A stretch of DNA of 64,000 bases from Akebia trifoliata (taxonomy: Eukaryota > Streptophyta > Magnoliopsida > Ranunculales > Lardizabalaceae), in assembly GCA_017979445.1 (NCBI GenBank), contig CM030706.1:22709884-22773883 (forward strand), given 5' to 3'. Shown one piece after another: positions 33,333-42,739 of this stretch (the stretch's first letter is position 1; each line of letters opens with the position of its first letter). The notes below the pieces were generated by a model, which saw only the letters and a list, made by a program, of their open reading frames with translations, did no database searches and had not been told where the DNA came from. The translations under genes and the position numbers were made by a program.

Positions 33333-34450
33333 TCATTGGCCATTCACTTTGAAAATTGATCCATCCTTAGGATTAAGGACTTCAACAGCACCATGGGGGT
33401 AGACTGTTTGGATAATATATGGGCCAGTCCATCGAGACTTAAGTTTTCTTAAAAAAAGGTGGAGTCTATTATCATACAACAAAACTCTTTGATTAGGAAT
33501 GAAATTCCTCCTAAAAATGTGCCTATCGTGAAAGAATTTGGTACACTCTTTGTACCTTTTGGCACAATCATACAATTCATTTCTAATCTCTTCTAACTCG
33601 TCTAGTTGTAACTTTCGCTTCTTACCGGATTTATCAAAATCAAAGTTGAGGCGCTTGATCGTCCAATATGCACGATGTTCTAATTCTAAAGGGAGATGGC
33701 AGGCCTTGGTAAAAACTAACCGGTAGAGAGACATCCCTATGTGTGTCTTAAATGCAGTCTTATAGGTCCAGAGTGAATCACTCAATCTCAAAGACCAATC
33801 TTTCCTTGGAGGATTAACTATTTTTTCTAAGATAGTTTTTATTTCCCTATTAGAAATCTCTACTTACCCACTTATTTGTGGGTGGTAAGGTATGGTAACC
33901 TTATGCGTTATGAGGTATTTCTTCATTAACGCGGCAAAGATCTTGTTGCAAAAATACGAGCCACCATCACTTATGATAGCTCGCGAAGTACTGAATCTTA
34001 AAAAAATTGTCTCTTTGATGAATTTTATCACAACCTTGTGATCGTTAGTTCTACATGCCACAGCTTCGACCCATTTTGACACATAGTCAACGGCAACTAG
34101 GATGTACTGGTAGCCCTGGGAGATAGGAAAGGATCCCATGAAGTCTATACCCTACACGTAAAAAATTTCGATGATCAGGATAGGATTTTGAGGCATTTTA
34201 TTTCTCTTGGAGATTTTTCCTAATCTCTGACATCTATCACAAGATTTACTAAACTCGTGAGCATCACGAAAAATACTAGGCCAGAAAAAACCGTATTGTA
34301 AGATTTTCATGACGGCCTTCTTACCACTAAAGTGCCCTCCGACGGCATGATTATGGCAAAACTCTAGGATATTGACTTGCTCACAGGTTGGAATATAACG
34401 TCTAATGATTTGATTGGGACAATACTTAAATAAGTATGGCTCATTCCAGA
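33333..34450 (-). pseudogene. Integrase of Athila element D (broken)
   Basis: On the minus strand the zinc-binding end is readable upstream of 34139 (CDRCQRLGKIS). The core runs from 34139 to 33864 with [25 protein letters not shown] and ISDGGSYF. After a stop, the segment carrying the third acidic residue is still present ([13 protein letters not shown]). The C-terminal part is open for 152 codons at 33333-33791 ([59 protein letters not shown]). At least two in-frame stops interrupt it. Wording is that of Athila integrases. Confidence 0.83.
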
Positions 34451-34454
34451 AATA

Positions 34455-35984
34455 TCATTTTATTTTTGACAAAAGATGAATTTTTTCTTGGCTAGTCATT
34501 TCGATTGAGAATTGACTTGTAACTAGGTAGTTGACAATGTTCGCATGCCATGAAGCATTGGCTTGAGAGATTTGCATAAGTTGCTCATCAAGAAAGGATT
34601 CAGAGATGGGTAAGGACTCCTCGGATGACTTGTTAACTATCCTAGACAAGTGATCAGTTACGATATTTTCTATCCCTTTTTTATCTCGGATCTTGAGACC
34701 AAACTCTTGTAGAAGTAGAATCCAACGGATTAATCTTGCTTTAGCATCTTTCTTTGATAGAAGGTACTTCAATGCTGCGTGGTCTGTGTAAATCACGGCT
34801 TTAGATCCTATGAGGTAGGGGTGGAATTTTTCAACGGCATAGACCACTGCTAACATTTCTTTCTCTATTGTAGAGTAGTTAAGTTGAGCATCGTTAAGAG
34901 TTTTACTAGCATATTGGATAACATGAGGTTGTTTTTCGATTTGCTGACCCAAAATAGCACCTATTGCATAATCTGAAGCGTCGCACATAACTTCGAATGG
35001 AATGCTCCAGTTTGGAGGTTGAATAATGGGTGCCGAGGTTAACTCGGACTTGAGCTTATTGAACGCAAAGAGACATGACTCTGAAAAGTCAAAAGGAACA
35101 TCCTTTTCGAATAGCTCACATAAAGGCTTCGAGATTTTTTCGAAATCTTTAATGAATCTATGATAGAAACCCGCATGGCCTAGGAATGACCTAATTTCTT
35201 TTACCGTTCTAAGAGGTGGTAATTTTTCGATTAGACCTACCTTCACCTTATCTACCTCAATCCCCTTAGTCGAAACAATGTACCCTAGCACAATCCCCGA
35301 TGTTACTATGAAATGACATTTTTCCCAATTGAAGACTAGATTGACCTCTTTACAACGTACAAGGACCAAAGTCAAGTGATGGAGACATTTCTCAAAACTT
35401 GGTCCGAAAATCGAGATATTTTTTTAGCATGTCGAAAAATATACTCATTATGCACCGTTGAATAGTAACGGGTGCATTGCACAATCCAAAAGACATGCGA
35501 CGATACGCAAAAGTTCCAAAGGTACAGGTAAAAGTTATTTTCTCTTGGTCGATTGGAGCAATAGGTATCTGGTTGTACCCGGAATAACCATCTAAGAAGC
35601 AATAGTAAGAATGTCATGTTAGACGATCTAACATTTGATCAATGAAAGGTAAGGGGAAATAATCCTTAGGAGTCATCGAGTTGAGTTTCCTATAATCGAT
35701 ACACGCTCTCCATCCATTTTGGATTCGAGTGGGGATTAATTCGTTGTCTTGATTCACTACCACAGTGATACCAGATTTTTTAGGAACTACTTGTATAGGA
35801 CTCACCCAACGACTGTCAGAGATAAGATAGATAATACCCGCATCTAGCAATTTCATCACTTTCATCCAAACCACGTCTTTCATGACAAGATTTAGCCGTC
35901 CTTGAGGTTCTAAGGAAGGCTTAGTGAAATTCTCTAAAGGAATATGGTGCATCACCACCGATGGACTAATTCCCTTGATGTCAG
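34455..35984 (-). pseudogene. pol: RT and RNase H of Athila element D (catalytic box deleted)
   Basis: From 35958 the minus strand reads RT motifs VVPKKSGITVV, NGWRACIDYRKLN and DYFPLPFIDQMLDRL. After frameshifts near 35610 comes YSGYNQIPIAP, CTFGTFAYRRMSFGLCNAP and FFDMLKK. The next expected segment, with the FMDD catalytic box, is absent: DMLKKYL is followed within two codons by [10 protein letters not shown] thumb and RNase H then run for 306 codons at 34455-35375 ([61 protein letters not shown]-like end). The element could not make active RT from this copy. Confidence 0.83.
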
Positions 35985-36269
35985 CTATGCTCCAACCAAT
36001 AGCTCTTGATGTTCTTTTAATACTCCTAACAACCTTCCCTCTTGAACTTCATTGAGGTGAGAGGAAATGATCATGGGCAAGGTTTGATTCTTGCCAAGAA
36101 ATACATATCTTAAGGTCTTTGGAAGAGACTTAAGTTCTAATTTTGGAGGCTCGACATGAGAAGGAACAAGATTGGATATGCGCACAGGAAAACTTTCAAC
36201 TTTTGCATGCCACCGTACAAAATCTAAGAGTGGAACAGATTCAAGCAAAGCATTGACTTCGCTTATAGA
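35985..36269 (-). pseudogene. Protease-RT linker of Athila element D
   Basis: The open stretch 35985-36248 encodes the conserved linker with PKLELKSLPKTLRYVFLGKN and LNEVQEGRLLGVLKEH, typical between Athila protease and RT. A stop separates it from the protease frame. Confidence 0.75.
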
Positions 36270-36983
36270 CTATTCTACGTCCAAGTCAAGGTCAAAGTGA
36301 GCCAAACATTTTGTTAGGGGATCAGAGTATCCTAACTCTTGATACGTTTGATTGACTAGCGTATCTATCATGTTCACTTCCTCCATACCATCATCTACAT
36401 CAATTCCTTGGAAATTATGGAAGATATTCAGTTTCACTTTCATATCCCCAAATGCTAAAATCATAATCCCGTTTCTACAACAAATGACTGTATCAGACGT
36501 GGCTAAGAATGGACGTCCTAAGATGATAGGAATATGACTGTTCGATTTGATGACTAGCTCTGTGTTTAAGACAACAAAGTCAATAAGAAAATAGAAATCT
36601 TTGACTTTAACTATCACGTCCTCAACTATACCCTTTGAAATTTTTATGAACCTATCGGCTAGACTCAACGTGATATCGTTGGATTTCAAAACCCCCAAAC
36701 CTAATTGTTTATAAATAGAATATGGTAAAAGGTTCACATTGGCCCCTAAGTCTAAGAGATATTTTTTGACCACTTGATTTTCAATATGAATGGAAATTGT
36801 CGGACATCCAAGATCCTTAAATTTTGGTGCAATCATTTGTTGGATGAGCGACGAAGCATGGGCTGCCATGATGGCTTCCCGAGGAAACGGTGTTTTCCTT
36901 CTAGCTGTGGTCAAATCCTTTAGAAATTTTGCATAAGAAGGTATCTGCTTAATGGCATCTAGGAATGGGATATTGATATGCAC
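36270..36983 (-). pseudogene. Aspartic protease region of Athila element D
   Basis: This 237-codon open stretch has the Athila pre-protease motif FLDAIKQIPSYAKFLKDL near its start. The protease core follows with LLDLGANVNLLPYSIY (catalytic D-L-G loop near residues 76-79), GIVEDVIVKVKDFYFLIDF and IPIILGRPFLATSD. It is one of the best preserved parts of D and has no internal stop. It is a fragment because the flanking gag and RT frames are broken. It would cleave the Gag-Pol precursor. Confidence 0.82.
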
Positions 36984-38728
36984 ATTTTGGAAGACTTCTA
37001 AGACACCCTCAAACTACTTATCTTTTTAAGAATCTCTAAGACGATGGGAAAATGAAGCTTTTGGAATCGACAAAATGATGGGAGGACTTTCCAAATCTTT
37101 CTCCTTCTCTTTTAGAGACTCTACGACTTTTTTCTGAATTTTGTCCTTCTATAGGATTTTTTCTTCCTTGTCAATTGGTTGGACCTTGTTGTCCACCTTC
37201 TTTCCCGAACGCAAGGTATGGATAGCCTGGACTGAGTATGTGGAGCTTCAGAATGGCTTCCTACTTTGTATTGACCTTTCGATCCGTTTGGAATCAAAGG
37301 TTGACCTCTAAGGTTAAGGATAGTCTTACTAGGAAATTGACCTTTCTCTCTCCCACTCAAGGAGAGAGCTAGCTGCCCCAACTGAACTTCCATTTTAGCT
37401 ATGGATTACGGAGTGACCTGGTTAATCTGAGTTTGATTTGGATGGATTTGCTGTTGAGTTTGGATGAACTGCTATTGCTGCCTCATCAACTTGATAATCA
37501 TAGATTCTAAGGACGACTGTTGTTGGGGAGGCTGCTAGTTATTGGTCATGGGATCTGGTATGATGGCTCTGTAATCTGTAGATTGTTGGGATTGATAAGG
37601 GACTTGAGGAACAATGGCTTGATTTGTGAAAGAACCAGATTGCCTAGGAAAATTCCTATTGTAACCTGACAGACCACTAGATTGAATAGGTTCGTTCTGT
37701 CTGTATGAGAAATTAGGATGGAACCTATTATCTGGGTGATACGTTTGGCTAAAAGAGTTTGGAGTTGGCTTCCTAAAAGCACTATAGCCATTAATCACAT
37801 TTGCTTGTTCAGCTTTGATTTGAGGCAAGGTGGGACAACACTCGACCAAATGGTCGTTGCCGTTGCATATGACGCACAAAGAACTCGGTTTAACAGTCAC
37901 TTACGAAATTGTACGAGGGTCTAAGTGAGGTTTGGATGCTGAGATGGTAAAGACATCTAACTTCTTCGTGAGATTGTTCATCCTACCCACTAGACTAGAC
38001 ATAACATTTTTGAAATCAAGGTCTACATTCATCTCATACATGCCTGTCTTCCTAACTGGATCGTCTCTATCAAATTCTTCCTGGTTAGTGCTCTAATTTT
38101 GAGCACTCTCAGCTAACTCTATGACGAAATCGTACACTTGGTTGGGAGTTTGGTTCATGAAGTGACCCTTATGCATTGACTCAACTAAGGTACGTTGATT
38201 CATTGTTAATCCTCTATAAAAACTTTGCACCAACTGTACTTTGTCAATGCCATGGTATGGGCACTTGACCAATAAATCATTGAATCTTTCCCTAGTTTGG
38301 GAAAATTCATCATCAGGACGGGTTCTAAAATTTCTAATGGAGTCATTCATTTTTTCAGTTTTAGTCATGGGGTAGAATTTGGTCATAAATTTCTTGGATA
38401 GAACATCCTAGGTAGATATGGAATTGGGTGTTAGGGAGTTCAACCACGCAGTTGCGTGGTCTTACACGGATAACGGGAATAGAATAAGCTTGATACTCTC
38501 CTCATCCAGATTCTGATTTCTAAAAGTTTGACATATAGTCAAGAATCGATTAAGATGGGTGTAAGGTTGTTCACGCTTTAAACCGTGAAACTTAGGGAGC
38601 ATATTGATGGTGGTAGCCCTAATTTCAAACTGAGGTGCATTGTTCAATGGTAACATAATGCATGTAGGAGGAGATGCGAAACCTGGAGCGAAGAACTCAT
38701 TAAGAGTTTGCTCTCGATCATCCATCAT
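36984..38728 (-). pseudogene. gag: gag of Athila element D (broken)
   Basis: Two open pieces hold the capsid part: 38462-38728 (MMDDREQTLNEFFAPG, LPKFHGLKREQPYTHLNRFL) and 38093-38386 (FRTRPDDEFSQTRERFNDLL, CPYHGIDKVQLVQSFYRGL, VYDFVIELA). Stops near 38462 and 38407 separate them. The zinc knuckle region is in 37535-37900 (CVICNGNDHLVECCPTL), followed by a glutamine-, proline- and asparagine-rich tail. A further stretch at 37121-37393 gives the C-terminal part (EVQLGQLALSLSGREKGQFPS). The wording is characteristic of Athila gag proteins. Confidence 0.8.
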
Positions 38729-40029
38729 AACTACTGATGGTGTCTTTCATATCTTACTAATGGTACGTTCGATCTCAGGATCAAATGGTTCTAACACGTT
38801 GTTTTGTGAACGTCTACCAAGCATGCAAATCACACAGTCGATCAAACAATCATGAAAAAAAAAACTGGACCTAGATAGGTTGCCTAAAGCTAGACAGCTC
38901 CTAACTGGGTAGAAATAGCATAACTAGCCTTCCAACTCGGTTGTATGAAGTTAATTTTGAATCATTCGGATCTCCAGATCGGAGGTGGCGCACAATGCAT
39001 AAGCAAGGGCACTCTTAAATCACCTTCCTTTCTTTAATAGACTGAGTCTATCCCCTCAAAGGGTAAGATCTTACTAGATACAAAAGATGACCAAGAAGCA
39101 CAATTGGCACCACTTAAAGTAGAATTTCTCCTATTGAGCTCGTGGGTCCTATAGTCAAGTCTAATTGATTTTATTTAATTTGATTGGATGACTAGTGAGT
39201 TAATTATCCTAATTAGAGCAAGGAATTGGTAATGACTTCCAATCCTTATCTTATCATGTCATCCCTAAGAGAAGGGTACTCTTTACTACTTAATTAACTA
39301 TTCCAAGTGTGTGCAAATTGGAAAAATAACATACAAAGGCAAGGAGTAGCCCACTAGCAAAGAGAGGCGTGGGTGTTTTTGGGAATTACCTCTCGTGCGA
39401 GACGGGGTGAATACGGTTTGATTCGACTTAGGCCACCAACTCCAAATTTGGTGTGCGAACCTAAGGAGCTGTGGCGGTATCGTTCACCCATCGTCCTTTC
39501 TTAGTCTATTACAATTCAAGCCTTCTTGGATAATTAAAAAAAAATTACAAGGAATCCTATACAACAATTTCTAAAATAGAAAAATAAACCTAATTAAAGA
39601 TAAAAATAAATTGAAAGAAAAGAAGAAAATAAATGTTCACCTACAAGGAACAAAATAGAAATGTTAGTAGAAATGATAGTAAACGGACTCAAAAAAAATT
39701 GACTTATCAAAATCTTACTGACTTTGTCACATTTTATAGAAAATTTCGTTCTACCCCAAATCGATATACTATAATAGTAAATCGGATATCGGAGCAGAAA
39801 GTTACAGTCAGTTTAAATTCTGCTGTCAAGGTTGAAAAAGAAAACGGGAATGACTTTTTTTTTCAATGTTATTTCTTCTTTTTTCTCTCTTAAAACCTCA
39901 AGAACACTTGAACTTATAGAAAGAAACCAAAAGAAAAAAAGAAAATAAAATAAAGATGAAAGAAATGAATTTTAAATCAAAACTTACCACTAATACCTTT
40001 ACCTTTCCCCGGCAGCAGTGTGAAAATTC
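38729..40029 (-). other. 5' leader of Athila element D
   Basis: No coding domain is visible between the primer-site copy at 40006-40023 and gag. The leader includes the block 38969-39106 shared with element C. Otherwise it is A/T-rich with several A runs, and 39840-40005 is repeated at about 40855-41002. Confidence 0.65.
38969..39106 (-). repeat. Leader block shared with element C
   Basis: The minus strand matches 13738-13890 in ordered islands, including CAATTGTGCTTCTTGGTCA, AAGATCTTACCC, GGGGATAGACT, GCATTGTGCGCCACCTC and CTGGAGATC. It is upstream of gag and in the sense direction in both elements. Confidence 0.8.
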
Positions 40030-40228
40030 TGATAAGACTATCGTTGTTCTTCTCACCGGAGTTAATAATAATCTTACTTTTACCTTACTTGTGGGGTAAG
40101 TAGAGGGATCGAACCCAAGAGAAAGGAGGAGTAGAGTTAAACTAAGAGGATAAAATTCAAATTAACTAAAATGAATTAAAACTATTTTTCTTTATATTTT
40201 TGAACTTATAAGAAGATGTAAAATTGAA
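40006..40228 (-). repeat. Second, truncated LTR end and primer site of element D
   Basis: 40030-40228 matches the 3' end of the 5' LTR (about 41027-41218). 40006-40023 matches the primer-binding site region at 41003-41020. On the minus strand this places a second LTR end, primer site and leader downstream of the real ones. The copy ends near 40228 where inverted sequence begins. Confidence 0.8.
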
Positions 40229-40792
40229 AAATTTTATGTAAAGTTTTAGTAGGGTGAAAGCCATCAAGTGTAAAAATGTGAGTATACTAGAATATCACAG
40301 ATAAAGCTCCTTAGAGGTATTAAAGTGAATATCCACACTTCTCACTACCCCAGACAGGAAGCTAAGTTTAGAATTAAACCCTAAGTTACTCCAACTATTC
40401 TTGAGTAGATAGAATGTTGAAACTCATTTTAGGAAATCGAATCTCTTAAATTTTTGAGTTAGAATCACTATCGCTTAATGATCAGTACTTCCAATTGATT
40501 GACAAAAAAAAAAGACTTGTGTTTTTTAATATAAGTTTTGCTTTTTACTATTTTTACTTTAAAGTTGTTTTCAAATTTTGAGGGTATATTTTCTGCAAAC
40601 CCTCACGAGTCAAACTCGTCCACTAGGGGTAACCTAGCAGTTCAAGGGCTTGCTGCATTCGTTAAATGCAGTCGAGGTGCCTGCGAAAGTGACAGTTTTA
40701 TTTTTTAGGACTAGAAAAAGGTAAGTTTGGGGGTGTGATGAGTGTCTCGAAACACTCAATTATACGCATATTTTCCGGACATTTATCTTGAT
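40229..40792 (+). repeat. Inverted piece of Athila 3' end: pre-PPT, PPT and U3 start
   Basis: On the + strand this reads as the end of an Athila element: it is the inverse of 32022-32590 and includes the polypurine tract AAGTTTGGGGGTG (40723-40735). It then gives the first 57 bp of U3 starting TGATGAGTGTCTCG at 40736. At CTTGAT (40787-40792) it switches to the opposite strand copy of the pre-PPT region, so 40793-40834 is the inverse of about 40225-40265. The two arms form a long hairpin. Confidence 0.8.
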
Positions 40793-40834
40793 GGCTTTCA
40801 CCCTACTAAAACTTTACATAAACTTTTGGATCTT

Positions 40835-41026
40835 AAAATTTTTTTTTTCAATATTTTTTCAATATTTTTTCATCTTTTTTCTCTCTTAAAACCACAAGAA
40901 CACTTGAACTTACAGAAAGAAACCAAAAGAAAAAAAATAAAATAAAATAAAAATGAAAAAAATGAATTTTAAATCAAAACTTATCACTAATACCTTTACC
41001 TTTCCCCGGCAGCGACGTCAAAAATC
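40835..41026 (-). promoter_or_regulatory. Leader start and primer-binding site of element D
   Basis: Directly inside the 5' LTR the minus strand reads GATTTT then TGACGTCGCTGCCGGGGA (41003-41020). This differs by a few bases from the TGGCGCCGTTGCCGGGGA primer site, complementary to tRNA-Asp, that I recall for Athila elements. The rest is leader sequence repeated at 39840-40005. Confidence 0.75.
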
Positions 41027-42259
41027 TGATGAGACTATCGTTGTTCTTCTCACCGGAATTAATAATAATCTTACTTTTACCTTACTTGTGGGACAAGTAG
41101 GGGATCGAATCCAAGAGAAATGAGGAGTAGAGTAAAGCTAAGAGGATAAAATTCAAATTAACTAAAAGGAATTAAAATTATTTTTCTTTATATTTTTGAA
41201 CTTATAAGAAGATGTAAAATTGTAAGAAAATGAACTAAAGTAAATGAAATTAAAAGTAAGTAAACTTATGAAATTAAAGCACCATTAGAGGTGGATCTAC
41301 CTAGAACATGTTGATGAGCAATTCTTAATCTCTAGTCGCTTTATAACTCAATCACAAGGGCTTGGTGTCAGCTCCTTAGATCGGAAAGTTTTGCAAATTA
41401 AATCAAATGAGGATATACAAACAAAGTAGAATTCTTTGAAAACTTCCTACTACCAATTACCTAGTTTAAACATACTTTTTCTTGATCTAACCTAAGCATA
41501 AAGTATCTATATTAAGAATAAAAGGTGTAAGAAATCTTAAAGAGAACTCATAATCATTTTAAATAAAAGAAAGACATAAAACTAGAAATAATACAAGAAC
41601 TTGCTCTAGGCTTTTTCCCTCTCCAATAGAGGAGAACTTAGCATAATGTCATTGCAAGAGAGGGAAGATAAGAGATGAAAGAACTTTTCTTCATTTCATG
41701 GAGAAACTTACAACTTCTTATTCTTCTATTTCTCACAAGACTATTTAATTAAAAGAAAATAACTAAAAATTGAAGATATAAAAAATAAGAGAATAGGCTA
41801 AAAGCCTTAGATTAAAGGAGTCTTGGATAAGATAACCAAGAGGGAACCTTTTCTCTAGAGATTGAGGCTCTATTTATAAAAAAAAATGTGTGTAGAAGAG
41901 TTTAAAAGTAGCTTCCACTTTTCTTTGCACAAAAAGATAAAAGAGGAGAATATGAGTTAAGGATTACGGCATTCCAAAGGATTAGGGCATTCCATAGGAT
42001 TAGGGTATTCGAAATTGGGTCCAAATACTTTTTCCTTGAGATTTTGATTCTAAATTGTTGATTTTCTGCATAAGAAACACACGTAATTAGATTTATCTAG
42101 TAAATGAATTTATTTATATATAATTAAGCCTAATTAATATGCAACATGATGCTTTGAGGCTTATCATGATTATTACCTTAATACGGAGAAATAAGGATAA
42201 AAATCAAGATAAATGTCTGAAAAATATGCGTATAATTGAGTATTTCGAGACACTCATCA
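41027..42259 (-). repeat. 5' LTR of Athila element D
   Basis: On the minus strand it starts TGATGAGTGTCTCGAAATACTC and ends CGATAGTCTCATCA, 1,233 bp. The first part matches the truncated 3' LTR at 31269-32021. A TATA box is at 41871-41878 on the minus strand. ORFs inside are chance. Confidence 0.87.
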
Positions 42260-42739
42260 AATGTGGGTGCATTGACTTCGACGGTTGTAGTGGATCTCAC
42301 CATTATTTCTACTAAAATCAATATGCTATTGGTGTTCCCACGGACGATGTCAATTCTGTGCTGTCAGAATTCGATAGACGGTGCTAATGGACTCTACCTC
42401 ACTGATCTGAAGTCTCTCCCGTCACCTTCCTCCTCATGCCAGTGTGGTACCTGCCAAAATCACTCTGACACTCAAGTTAGAGAAGCATAGGAAATAGTCT
42501 AAGGAACTGGTTAAACTTTTACTAACTGTGTTATTTATGAACCCTTGCTATGAATCAAGGTTTTCCCCTTTCACAGGAAGTGATCCTTGTGAATCATTTG
42601 ATTCTGTGGATCTACTACGTCATATTGCGTTTTTCCCGATGTCGTAATTGCGCTAAAAATGACTACTAAAGGCTGTCGTTAATTGCAACAGTTTTAAACT
42701 ATTGTTTAACCGTCGTTTTTATGGAATAAGTAAAAGTTG
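42260..42739. repeat. Diverged LTR-like repeat, copy 1
   Basis: 42345-42620 matches 60312-60605: both contain GACGGTGCT-ATGGA-TCTA, GTCACCT, GTGGTACCT-CCAAAATCACTCT and TTCCCCTTTCA in the same order. Such sequence, with a GACGCTCAAGTTAG-like phrase, is common near LTR ends of plant elements. No coding capacity or boundary was found. 42640-42730 is a separate GC-richer patch with GCTAAAAATGACTACTAAAGGC, of unknown origin. Confidence 0.5.

Larger units (their letters stand above)
31269..42259 (-). mobile_element. Element D: Athila-lineage Ty3/gypsy retrotransposon
   Basis: The element reads on the minus strand. From its 5' end: LTR 41027-42259, tRNA-Asp-like primer site, a rearranged leader, gag, protease, RT, RNase H, integrase, a long 3' non-coding part, polypurine tract and a 3' LTR cut at 31269. 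The gag, protease and polymerase wording matches the Athila lineage. The 3' LTR begins exactly where the LTR of element B ends, so B was inserted in it; the missing LTR part is not in the window. No envelope-like gene was recognised between integrase and the polypurine tract. Confidence 0.85.
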
